From the NCBI RefSeq assembly GCF_008831305.1, contig NZ_ML708620.1:62001-126000 (forward strand): a stretch of DNA of 64,000 nt. Reading direction: 5' to 3'. The translations under genes were made by a program, and so were the position numbers. Below are positions 40,563 through 49,529 of the stretch, one piece after another. Origin of the DNA: Kocuria coralli (GTDB lineage Bacteria > Actinomycetota > Actinomycetes > Actinomycetales > Micrococcaceae). The notes beneath the pieces were generated by a model. It searched no databases, had not been told where the DNA came from, and saw only the letters and a list, made by a program, of their open reading frames with translations. How positions within the stretch are numbered: the first letter of the stretch is position 1; each line of letters opens with the position of its first letter.

Positions 40563-41347
40563 GCGGCTTCACCCTGGCGGCCAACGCGGAGATGCTCTTC
40601 GGTGAACTGCCGTTCGAGCAGCGGGTGCGGCACCTGCACGAGTCGGGTTTCGAGGTCGAGATCTGGGGCTGGACCACCAAGGATCTTCCGGCACTGGCCG
40701 CCACGGGCGCGCGCATCGGTTCGATGACGGGGTATGTCTCCGGCAGCCTCGTGGACCCGGACGGCGCCGATCAGCTGCTGCGGACCGCGGAGGAGTCGCT
40801 GGCGGCGGCCGAGGTCATCGACTGCCCCAGGCTCAACGTCCACGGCACGGGGCTGGATCCCCAAGGCCTGCCGGTCGTACCGCACACGGTGGTCACCGGA
40901 AGCGACTGGCTGGCCGCCGCGCGAACTCTCGAGCGGCTCGCAAACCTGGGGGAGCGCCACGGGAGGATCTTCACGCTGGAGAACCTCAACACGGCGGTCG
41001 ACCACCCCGGCGTGCCGTTCGCCCGCGCCGAGGACACCCTGGCCCTGGTGGCCGCGGTGGACAGTCCCCACCTCCGGCTGAACCTCGACCTGTACCACGC
41101 GCAGATCGGCGAGGGGAACCTGGTGGAGCTGTGCGGCCGCGCGCTTCCTTATATAGGGGAGATCCAGGTGGCCGATGTACCGGGACGCTGCGAACCGGGC
41201 ACGGGGGAGATCCACTACCCGCGCGTCGCCGCGGCCCTCACCGAGCTCGGGTTCGACGGGGTGGTCGCCATGGAGGCCTTCGCGGCGGGTGACCCCGAGG
41301 ATGCGCTGACGCGCTTCCGCGAGGCCTTCACCGTGGCAGCCCCGTGA
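40559..41347 (+). CDS. hyi: Hydroxypyruvate isomerase-like TIM-barrel protein
   Basis: 262 residues, AP-endonuclease-2-like TIM barrel. Residues typical of the Hyi/IolE/IolH group: ANAEMLFGELPFEQRV at the start, IFTLENLNT with metal-ligand Glu, RLNLDLYHAQIGEGNL with Asp/His, IGEIQVADVPGRCEPGTGEIHYP with Gln/Asp ligands, and DGVVAMEAF with the last Glu. The start overlaps the dehydrogenase stop, so the two act in one pathway. Hydroxypyruvate isomerase is the best match, but sugar epimerases share the fold. Confidence 0.75.
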   Translation: MSGFTLAANAEMLFGELPFEQRVRHLHESGFEVEIWGWTTKDLPALAATGARIGSMTGYVSGSLVDPDGADQLLRTAEESLAAAEVIDCPRLNVHGTGLDPQGLPVVPHTVVTGSDWLAAARTLERLANLGERHGRIFTLENLNTAVDHPGVPFARAEDTLALVAAVDSPHLRLNLDLYHAQIGEGNLVELCGRALPYIGEIQVADVPGRCEPGTGEIHYPRVAAALTELGFDGVVAMEAFAAGDPEDALTRFREAFTVAAP

Positions 41348-41360
41348 CCGGCCCGGGCTC

Positions 41361-42416
41361 GTGACCTCCCGTTCCGCCCCCTCCGGTGATCCTGACCGGA
41401 CCGTGCGGCGTCGTGTCACCATGCGCGACGTCGCCCGGGCGGCAGGCGTGTCCCAGCCCCTGGTCTCGATCGTCTTCCGCAATGCCCCGGGCGCCAGCGA
41501 GGAGACCCGGGCGCATGTCCTGGCCGTTGCCGAGCAGCTCGGGTATCGCCGCGATGAACGGGCACGGCTGCTACGGCAGCAGCGCTCCCGCCTCCTGGGC
41601 ATCACGTTCGAGCCCATGCAGCCCTTCCACGGGGAGATCATCGAGGGGATCCAGCTCGCCGCCGGCGAGCACGGCTACAACGTGACCCTCTCGGCCGTGA
41701 CCGCCCAGCGCTCCGAGGAGGCGGCCCTCGATGCGCTGCTGCGTGATCGTTGCGAGGCCGTGCTCCTCCTGGGCTCCTCCCTCCCGGAGGAGCGGCTGGA
41801 GTCCGTGGGCAAGAACCTGCCGGTCGTCTCCGTCACCCGGGCGTCAGCGGCGGGGGCCTTCGACAGCGTGGCCATCGACGACTACCGGGGAGTGGCGCTG
41901 GCCGTGGAGCACCTCACGGGGCTCGGCCACCGGCGGATCGCCTACGTCCACGTCGATCGCGAGGCCGGGGGAGCCCGGCGCCTGACCGGCTTCCGGGAGT
42001 CGATGGCGGCGGCCGGTCTCGCCGATCAGATGCTGGTGGTCAAGGGAGGAGCGTCGGAGGCCGGGGGTGCCACGGCGGTCGAGAGCATCCTCGCGCGCTC
42101 GCCGGCTCCCACGGCTGTCATCGCCTTCAACGATCGCTGCGCCATCGGCGTCATCGGCCAGGCCAGGAGCCTGGGGCACCCGGTGCCGGAGAAGCTGTCC
42201 GTGGTGGGCTTCGACGACTCCGAGCAGGCGTCCCTTCCCTACATCGACCTGACGAGCCTGGCCCAGGATCCTCGGCAGCTGGCCCGCGCCGCCGTCGGGC
42301 TGGCGCTGCGCCGCTTGAACGCGGGTCAGGCGGAGATCTCTAGGGCGGGGGAACACGTCGTGCTTCCCACCCACCTGGTCGCCCGCTCCAGCACGGCGCC
42401 CCTTCCGGCGCCGTGA
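41361..42416 (+). CDS. LacI-family transcriptional regulator
   Basis: 351 residues from GTG 41361. DNA-binding HTH: RVTMRDVARAAGVSQPLVSIVFRNAPGASEETRAHVLAVAEQLGY (residues 18-62), a hinge helix RDERARLLRQQRS, then the periplasmic-binding-like effector domain (LLGITFEPMQPFHGEIIEG...VVGFDDSEQASLPYIDLTSLAQD). Last gene of the dehydrogenase-isomerase operon, 13 nt after Hyi; it probably binds the palindromes at 39437 and 39466 and responds to a sugar or polyol. Confidence 0.9.
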   Translation: MTSRSAPSGDPDRTVRRRVTMRDVARAAGVSQPLVSIVFRNAPGASEETRAHVLAVAEQLGYRRDERARLLRQQRSRLLGITFEPMQPFHGEIIEGIQLAAGEHGYNVTLSAVTAQRSEEAALDALLRDRCEAVLLLGSSLPEERLESVGKNLPVVSVTRASAAGAFDSVAIDDYRGVALAVEHLTGLGHRRIAYVHVDREAGGARRLTGFRESMAAAGLADQMLVVKGGASEAGGATAVESILARSPAPTAVIAFNDRCAIGVIGQARSLGHPVPEKLSVVGFDDSEQASLPYIDLTSLAQDPRQLARAAVGLALRRLNAGQAEISRAGEHVVLPTHLVARSSTAPLPAP

Positions 42417-42420
42417 AGGG

Positions 42421-42457
42421 CCGCGGTCCGCACATGCAGCGCATGCGCGGACCGCGG
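42421..42457. terminator. 17-bp bidirectional terminator hairpin
   Basis: Arms 42421-42437 and 42441-42457 pair with a single A-C mismatch around a 3-nt loop (CCGCGGTCCGC outermost). Lies between the LacI gene (+) and the Rpf-SLH gene (-), ending both. Confidence 0.85.
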
Positions 42458-42518
42458 TGCCGCCGCGACGGGTCATCGCCGCGGCGCCGTCGGCAGGGCC
42501 TTCAGGAAACGGCCGTCA

Positions 42519-44515
<1,997 letters not shown>

Positions 44516-45343
44516 ATGTCCACGTCCGTTGATTCGCACGCGGATCAAGCATCAACCGCTGGTCCAAACCGCGCGGACCGTACGTCACAGGCCGGCGCGG
44601 CATCGTTGCCGGACGTAGTCAAGGTCTTCGCCAAGCTCCTCCCGCGCCAGCTGCAGGACGAGCTGGCCCTCGCCAAGCTGGAACTCAAGGAAAAGGGCAT
44701 CAAGGTCGGCAAGGGCGTCGCGCTCGTCGTCGTCGGGCTCGTGTTCCTGGCGCTGGCGACGATCGCCCTCGTGGTGGCCGCGATCGCGGGCCTGGCCCAG
44801 GTCATGCCGTTCTGGCTGTCGGCGCTCATCGTCGCCGCTTTCTTCCTGATCGTGCTGGCCGTGCTGGCGGGCATCGGGGCTGTGACGATCAAGAGCGCCA
44901 TGCCCTTGAACCCGGTGCGTGCCGTGCGGGGTCTTAAGTACGACCTCGGCGTTGTCAAGGAGGGCTCCGCGTACACGGAGGCTCGTGTGCGCCGCGAGGA
45001 GGCCGAGGCCAAGGAACGCAAGGCGCAGGAGAAGAAGGAGCAGAAGACCCAGGCTGCTCACCAGCCCCCGGCTCCCACGGAGGCCCAGCTGCGCCAGCGT
45101 CTGAGCGTCCGCCGCGACAAGCTCAAGGAACTGCGGGACGACGCGGAGAACCGCAAGGACCACGTCCAGACCTCCGCCATGGGCTTCGCGAACCGCACCA
45201 AGTCGACCTTCTCCAATGCCAACCTGAAGGCATCGTCGATGGCCGAGGAAGTGGGGGAGCGGGTCGGCCCGATCGCCGTGGCTGCCGCCGCCGGCACCGC
45301 ATTCCTGATCTTCCTGGTCAAGCTCCTCCGCCGTTCGCGCTGA
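44516..45343 (+). CDS. Actinobacterial holin-X/DUF1469-like envelope protein
   Basis: 275 residues from ATG 44516 (GGAGG 6 nt upstream). N-terminal ~30 residues hydrophilic; then an amphipathic helix (LLPRQLQDELALAKLELKEKGIKVG), a two-helix membrane hairpin GVALVVVGLVFLALATIALVVAAIAGLAQVMPFWLSALIVAAFFLIVLAVLAGIGAV, and a long Lys/Glu/Arg coiled-coil-like segment (about 160-235) and a last hydrophobic helix (PIAVAAAAGTAFLIFLVKLL) with a basic end. This is the Phage_holin_3_6 layout common in actinobacteria; the phage name is by fold only. Ends at a long terminator. Confidence 0.8.
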   Translation: MSTSVDSHADQASTAGPNRADRTSQAGAASLPDVVKVFAKLLPRQLQDELALAKLELKEKGIKVGKGVALVVVGLVFLALATIALVVAAIAGLAQVMPFWLSALIVAAFFLIVLAVLAGIGAVTIKSAMPLNPVRAVRGLKYDLGVVKEGSAYTEARVRREEAEAKERKAQEKKEQKTQAAHQPPAPTEAQLRQRLSVRRDKLKELRDDAENRKDHVQTSAMGFANRTKSTFSNANLKASSMAEEVGERVGPIAVAAAAGTAFLIFLVKLLRRSR

Positions 45344-45421
45344 TGCGAGGCGCATGCTGAATCCCGGTCCTCGTGCAGGCCGCCGGCGGTAGGCCCGCCG
45401 CCGGTCCGCACACAGGGTCGC

Positions 45422-45467
45422 CATAGGGAACGCCCCGAGGCTATACAGCCTCGGGGCGTTCCCTATG
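45422..45467. terminator. 21-bp terminator hairpin
   Basis: Perfect stem 45422-45442 / 45447-45467 (CATAGGGAACGCCCCGAGGCT) with a 4-nt loop. It separates the holin-like gene from the DMT gene. Confidence 0.9.
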
Positions 45468-45567
45468 TGCAGGGAATCATCGCCCCGTCCCCTAGCATGG
45501 CCAGGTGGCCCGACCGGGTCACGCGAGCGCAGGGCGTTCGCTGCCGAGATCACTGGGAGTCTGCCGA

Positions 45568-46521
45568 ATGCTCTGGATTGCCGTATCGCTCGCGGTATGT
45601 TCAGCCATCGGCCTGGCCTGCGGTACCCACTTCCAATCCCTGGCGGTCGTCAGCCGCAGCGACGGGAAACTCTCCCTCAAGCAGTTCGGGAGGGTGCTCC
45701 GGTCGCCTCGCTGGACCCTCGGTCTGGTCCTCCTGGGCATAGGGACGGTCGGTAACGTCCTGGCCTTGAGCATGGCCCCGGTGACCGTCGTGCAGCCCAT
45801 CGGGGTGCTGGGTCTGGTGATCACCACGATCCTCCACGCGCGACACGTCAAGATCCGGATCACGGCCACGACGTGGCGGGCCATCGCGCTGTGCATCGGC
45901 GGTGCCACGTTCTTCGTCCTGACGGCGGTCCGCTACACGGACCCGGCCATATCGATCACCGACCACGCCTCCGACGTGGTGACGTATCTGCTGGCCGGAC
46001 TGGTCGTCTTCGTGTGCCTGGGCATGCTGCTGGTCAAAGACCGCCACCGCGGCCTGTTCTACCTCTTCGCCGCCGGATCCCTCTACGGGTTCGTGGCCGT
46101 GGAGGTGAAAGTCATCACAGTCCAGATGCAGACGGGCGGCGGGGCCTGGTGGCAGAACATCGAGTACGGCAATGTCGCCGGCCTGCTCCTGGCCGCCGTC
46201 CTGGGCGGCTGGCTCGTGCAGAGCGCCTATGCATCCGGGCCGCCGGAGCTCGTCATGGCGGGGTTGACCGTCGTCGATCCCATGATCGGGGTGTTCGTCG
46301 GCCTGTCGGTCCTGGGGGAGGCAGGACCGGATTTCGGACCGCTGGCCGGGACCATCCTGGCCGTGTGCGGTGCCGTGTCCATCACGGGCGTCCGGTTATT
46401 GTCGAAGTATCACCCGGAGGTGCTGGCCAAGCTCGCCGCAGCCCGGACGCCCGGGACCGGCCAATTCGGCATCGTGCCCGGCCCGCAGCGCGCCGCGCCT
46501 CGAGACCCCTCGGAGGACTGA
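45568..46521 (+). CDS. DMT-superfamily (EamA-like) transporter
   Basis: 317 residues from ATG 45568, about nine or ten membrane segments in two weakly repeated halves. Features: MAPVTVVQPIGVLGLVITTIL near the first EamA end and YASGPPELVMAGLTVVDPMIGVFVGLSVLGEA in the second. This is the group often found with a downstream GT4 glycosyltransferase gene in actinobacteria; possible role in lipid-linked sugar flipping or small-molecule export, not proven. 6 nt before the GT4 gene, same operon. Confidence 0.8.
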   Translation: MLWIAVSLAVCSAIGLACGTHFQSLAVVSRSDGKLSLKQFGRVLRSPRWTLGLVLLGIGTVGNVLALSMAPVTVVQPIGVLGLVITTILHARHVKIRITATTWRAIALCIGGATFFVLTAVRYTDPAISITDHASDVVTYLLAGLVVFVCLGMLLVKDRHRGLFYLFAAGSLYGFVAVEVKVITVQMQTGGGAWWQNIEYGNVAGLLLAAVLGGWLVQSAYASGPPELVMAGLTVVDPMIGVFVGLSVLGEAGPDFGPLAGTILAVCGAVSITGVRLLSKYHPEVLAKLAAARTPGTGQFGIVPGPQRAAPRDPSED

Positions 46522-46527
46522 ATCTCT

Positions 46528-47868
46528 GTGACCCAGAACGACCACCGCAACGGCCACAGCTCGTTTCCCGGATCCAATCCACGCGGTGAGATTCACGACG
46601 ACTACCGCCTGCCCGCCCGCGACACCGACGATCGCCCGGAGCCCGACGGCGGAGCGCTGACGGTTCTGATCGTGGCGGAGACCTACCCGCCCGATATCAA
46701 TGGCTCATCCCACTTCTCCCGGCGCCTGGCCCAGGCCATGTCCCGGCGCGGGCACGACGTGCATGTCGCAGCACCGCGGCCCGGCCGAGGCCCGTCCATC
46801 CGGCGTATGGACGGCCACGTCACCGAGCACAGGTTCCGCTCCCATACGGCGTTCACCTACACCACGTTCAACTTCTGCTTCCCGTGGGAGATCCGCGGGG
46901 AGGTCAATCGCCTGCTCGACGACGTCAAGCCGGATGTCGTGCATATCGAATGCCACTACATCCTGGGGCGGTACATGGCCAAGGAGGCCGCCCGCCGGGG
47001 GATCCGCCTGATCGGCACCAACCACTTCATCCCGGAGAACATCGAGCAGTACCTGCCGCTCCCGCCGGTGATCCGCCGGATCTACCGGGGCATCTCGTGG
47101 CGCGACATGGCCGGCGTCTTCCGGCACTGCGACGTCGTCACCGCGCCGACGCCCCTGGCCGTGGAGGCCATGAAGAACCACGGTTTCGACTACCCCGTCT
47201 ACGCGCTGTCCAACGGGATCAGGGCGGAGGACTACGAACTGCACTCCGGCGAGCAGCTTCCTCCGGCCGAGCGCCCGACCATTCTGTTCGTGGGCCGTCT
47301 GGACCCGGAGAAGCACGTCGACGTGATCATCAAGGCCCTCGCCCGGATAGCCGGGGCGACGGACGCCGCTCTGGTGGTCGTGGGCCAAGGGGGCGAATAC
47401 GAGCGACTGTCCCGGCTCGCGGAGGAGACGGGCGTGGGCAACCGGGTCCATTTCCGCGGGTTCGTCCCCGATGACGAGCTGCGGCGCGCCTATCTGGGGG
47501 CCGACGTCTTCTGCCAGCCGGGAACCGCCGAGCTGCAGTCCCTGGTGACGCTGGAGGCGATGGCGGCCTCCCGCCCGGTCCTGCTGGCCAACGCCAGGGC
47601 GTTGCCGCATCTGGTGGACCCGGGCGTCAACGGGTGGCTGTTCACCCCCGGCGACGACGAGGAACTGGCCAGGAAGCTGACCGAGTTCTTCGGCCTGCCG
47701 GCCGATCAGCGCCGGGCCATGGGGCTGGCGAGCCGACGGCTGGTCGAGAAGCACAGTTTCGGTGCGACCGTCGAGGCCTTCGAGCGGATGTACCGCGGGG
47801 CCGACCCCGAGGTGCTGCTGGCCAACTGGCCTGTTCTGGACCCGCCTGAGTCTCCGCTAGGCTTGTGA
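46528..47868 (+). CDS. Glycosyltransferase family 4 (GT-B)
   Basis: 446 residues, GTG start. A ~45-residue hydrophilic leader is followed by the N-domain LTVLIVAETYPPDINGSSHFSRRLAQAMSRRGHDVHVAAP and the C-domain with TILFVGRLDPEKHVDVIIKAL, DAALVVVGQGGEY, and the donor-site motif PGTAELQSLVTLEAMAASRPVLLANARALPHLVDPGVNGWLF (EX7E-type). Such GT4 enzymes transfer hexoses to lipids or glycans (PimB/MgtA-like). Precedes the tRNA gene at 47910, the last chromosomal gene before the mobile element. Confidence 0.88.
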   Translation: MTQNDHRNGHSSFPGSNPRGEIHDDYRLPARDTDDRPEPDGGALTVLIVAETYPPDINGSSHFSRRLAQAMSRRGHDVHVAAPRPGRGPSIRRMDGHVTEHRFRSHTAFTYTTFNFCFPWEIRGEVNRLLDDVKPDVVHIECHYILGRYMAKEAARRGIRLIGTNHFIPENIEQYLPLPPVIRRIYRGISWRDMAGVFRHCDVVTAPTPLAVEAMKNHGFDYPVYALSNGIRAEDYELHSGEQLPPAERPTILFVGRLDPEKHVDVIIKALARIAGATDAALVVVGQGGEYERLSRLAEETGVGNRVHFRGFVPDDELRRAYLGADVFCQPGTAELQSLVTLEAMAASRPVLLANARALPHLVDPGVNGWLFTPGDDEELARKLTEFFGLPADQRRAMGLASRRLVEKHSFGATVEAFERMYRGADPEVLLANWPVLDPPESPLGL

Positions 47869-47909
47869 GCCGCTGCGGGCGTCCGCTCATCCGACGGGCG
47901 CCCGTTCCA

Positions 47910-47983
47910 GGGGCGGTAGCTCAGCTGGTCAGAGCAGAGGACTCATAATCCTTTGGTCGTGGGTTCAAGCCCCACTCGCCCTA
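47910..47983 (+). tRNA. tRNA with CAU anticodon (Met elongator or Ile2), probable element attachment site
   Basis: Clover-leaf by hand: acceptor GGGGCGG with TCGCCCT (two G-U pairs), D-arm from T8/A9, anticodon stem GAGGA/TCCTT, anticodon CAT at 47944-47946, T-arm GTGGG/CCCAC around TTCAAGC, discriminator A at 47983. No CCA is encoded. The T-arm/variable-loop features (TTGGTCG, TTCAAG) resemble Ile2 tRNAs whose C34 becomes lysidine; an elongator Met tRNA cannot be ruled out. Mobile-element genes begin immediately after it, so its 3' half is the likely attachment core. Confidence 0.93.
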
Positions 47984-48248
47984 CCCCTGCCCCCGTCGAG
48001 ACCAAGTCTTGGCGGGGGCTTTGCCGTGCCTGCAGAATGTGCGGCCCCAGGAGCTCGCCGAGCGAGATGTCGAACTCACCTGCGATCGTCGCCAACTCAT
48101 CAATGCTGAACGAGGTCTTGCCGCGAAGACGATCAGACATGGGCCCTTGTGAGACGCCCAGGGCTACCGCCAGGTCCTTCTGGCGGATACCGAGCCGAGC
48201 CATCCAAGCGCGGACTTCCGCTCCCGCTTGTACTGATGTCGTCATCAT
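47943..48248 (-). CDS. XRE-type HTH regulator, C-terminus encoded in tRNA antisense
   Basis: 101 residues. HTH pattern AEVRAWMARLGIRQKDLAVALGVSQGPMSDRLRGKTSFSIDELATIAGEFDISLGELLG (about 10-66). Strikingly, the final residues (GVGRVGLEPTTKGL) are translated from the antisense of the adjoining tRNA and the stop codon overlaps its anticodon. Paralogous to the divergent gene at 48415 (shared QKDLAxALGxS and MSDRLR). The ATG at 48248 is followed by a second ATG at 48245; weak AGGGAGG lies upstream. It probably is the element's lysogeny/conjugation-type repressor acting on the shared operators between the two genes. Confidence 0.82.
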   Translation of the reverse strand: MMTTSVQAGAEVRAWMARLGIRQKDLAVALGVSQGPMSDRLRGKTSFSIDELATIAGEFDISLGELLGPHILQARQSPRQDLVSTGAGVGRVGLEPTTKGL

Positions 48249-48273
48249 GCCTCCCTAGGTCTGTGCACCATCT

Positions 48274-48328
48274 GCACTATTGCAACCGGCTAAGCCGGCT
48301 GCACTATTGCCAATAGTGCCAATAGTGC
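48274..48328. promoter_or_regulatory. Operator cluster of divergent XRE regulators
   Basis: Two copies of GCACTATTG (48274, 48301) and two of its reverse CAATAGTGC (48311, 48320). The second and third form a perfect 9-1-9 palindrome (48301-48319). A further hairpin CCGGC-TAA-GCCGG (48286-48298) sits between them. Symmetric clustering in the divergent intergenic region is typical of XRE repressor binding. Confidence 0.75.
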
Positions 48329-48397
48329 CACATGTATGGGTTTGGTCGAGAAAAATTTGGACACGCCAAACTTTTCGGCTTGAACCGATTGGGCTCA

Positions 48398-48414
48398 GCC
48401 CATACGGTATGGGC
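48398..48414. promoter_or_regulatory. Palindrome overlapping the start of the second XRE gene
   Basis: GCCCATAC-G-GTATGGGC, a perfect 8-1-8 inverted repeat ending one base before ATG 48415. In RNA it could hide the start codon; as DNA it could be an operator distinct from the GCACTATTG set. Confidence 0.55.
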
Positions 48415-48636
48415 ATGAACACACCTAGATTGGTATCAGCCAATGTCCGAGCTGAGATGGGCCGTCGCAGCGTTAGCCAGAAGGACCTGGCGGCCGCGCT
48501 GGGCTTGTCCCCTGCAGCCATGTCCGACCGCTTGCGCGATCGCGTTGAGTTTCGACTGTCCGAGCTAGACCTTCTCTCGAAGCGTTTGGGCGTGAGCGTT
48601 GTCGCGCTGCTGACGGTAGTGGAGGTGGCGGCATGA
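48415..48636 (+). CDS. XRE-type HTH regulator, divergent paralogue
   Basis: 73 residues from ATG 48415 (an ATG at 48409 adds two). HTH: LVSANVRAEMGRRSVSQKDLAAALGLSPAAMSDRLRDRVEFRLSELDLLSKRLGV. A longer open frame reaching back to 48280 crosses the operators and is not convincing. No ribosome site is seen, so translation may be leaderless or controlled by the palindrome at 48398. Its stop overlaps the next gene (ATGA), so it is co-expressed with the HTH protein at 48633. Opposite orientation to its paralogue suggests a bistable switch. Confidence 0.75.
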   Translation: MNTPRLVSANVRAEMGRRSVSQKDLAAALGLSPAAMSDRLRDRVEFRLSELDLLSKRLGVSVVALLTVVEVAA

Positions 48637-49529
48637 GCAACGTTGAGGACCGAGTCCTCACGCAGAGTGAGGCTCGTGAGCTCACGGACCAGATCGCAGA
48701 AGGACTGATCGACGTGCACACGCTGATCGTCCAGGCCTGGGAGGGTCAAGCGTGGCGAGCATTGGGACATGCGTCCTGGGATGAGTGGATTGACGCGAAC
48801 TTTCGTGGCCTCCAGTTGAGACCGCCGCGCGAGCAGCGGGCTGAGGTCATCCAGTCCATGCGGGCCGCCGGCATGAGTGTGCGCGCGATCGCTCAGGCCA
48901 CGGACCTCGGTTATGGAACGGTCCAACGGGCGTCAGGTGATCCAAATGGATCACCTGGACATCCCCTGGAAGACGAGTCAAGTGTTCAAAATCGAACACC
49001 TGAACGTTCCCTGGGTGTGGATGGGAAGTCCTACACCCGGCCTGCGGCGCCGTCGGCGGCGGATGTTGCAGCCTTCGATGATGTGGCCCTGGACGACCTG
49101 GGTATCGGCGTGATTGACATCGAGCCTGCCCCCGACCTACGGCCTCCGCGTCCGGTATCGCCTTTCGAGCGCCCTGTGCGGGTTGTGGACGTCGCCGGTG
49201 AAGCGGTTGTGCCGGCCGGTGCCGAGGTGACTGTTGCGTGGTGGGAGGGGCCGCGTGCTGCGTTGCTGGAGGCGGAGTCTCGGTGCGTGCGGTTGCTGGA
49301 GGAGCGCAAGGCTGAGCCGCGTTTGGTGGAGGACCCGGCGGATCCCGGTGCGGCTGAGTTGTCGATGGCTGCTGCCCGGACGGTGCTGGCTGCCGGCGGC
49401 GTGATCGTGGATCTGCACCCGGAGGAGCTGGATGCTCAGAGCCGCGCGGACCTGCAGAAGGTTCTGGGGCGTGTGATTGAGGCCCTGGATGGGGTTCTGG
49501 GGGATTTGGAGGCCGGCGATGCTGCGTGA
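48633..49529 (+). CDS. HTH protein, ParB-like or regulatory, of the mobile element
   Basis: 298 residues. The N-terminal part (about 1-65) is helical (WRALGHASWDEWIDANFRG). An HTH follows: EVIQSMRAAGMSVRAIAQATDLGYGTVQRA (about 72-101), of the kind seen in ParB/excisionase-associated proteins. An Asp/Pro-rich linker carries the two DNA palindromes in its gene, and a C-terminal domain has the pattern TVAWWEGPRAALLEAESRCVRLLEERKAEPRLV...GRVIEALDGVLGDL (helical). No known catalytic motif. ATG overlap with the XRE gene and with the DUF2637 gene. If it binds the palindromes inside its own gene, it could act in partition or copy control; this is inference. Confidence 0.7.
   Translation: MSNVEDRVLTQSEARELTDQIAEGLIDVHTLIVQAWEGQAWRALGHASWDEWIDANFRGLQLRPPREQRAEVIQSMRAAGMSVRAIAQATDLGYGTVQRASGDPNGSPGHPLEDESSVQNRTPERSLGVDGKSYTRPAAPSAADVAAFDDVALDDLGIGVIDIEPAPDLRPPRPVSPFERPVRVVDVAGEAVVPAGAEVTVAWWEGPRAALLEAESRCVRLLEERKAEPRLVEDPADPGAAELSMAAARTVLAAGGVIVDLHPEELDAQSRADLQKVLGRVIEALDGVLGDLEAGDAA
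48934..49002. repeat. Two 24-bp palindromes with 45-bp period inside the HTH gene
   Basis: Site A: CAGGTGATCC (48934-48943), 4-bp spacer, GGATCACCTG (48948-48957). Site B: CAAGTGTTC (48979-48987), 6-bp spacer, GAACACCTG (48994-49002). Sites A and B are also direct repeats of a 36-bp unit. A third site of the same type, CAGGTGATCGG-TT and its complement, stands at 57399-57422. Candidate partition (parS-like) or operator sites. Confidence 0.75.

Noticed and set aside
48280-48408. Longer start for the second XRE regulator
   Set aside because: It would cross the GCACTATTG operators and add a Trp/Pro-rich stretch without homology to its paralogue.
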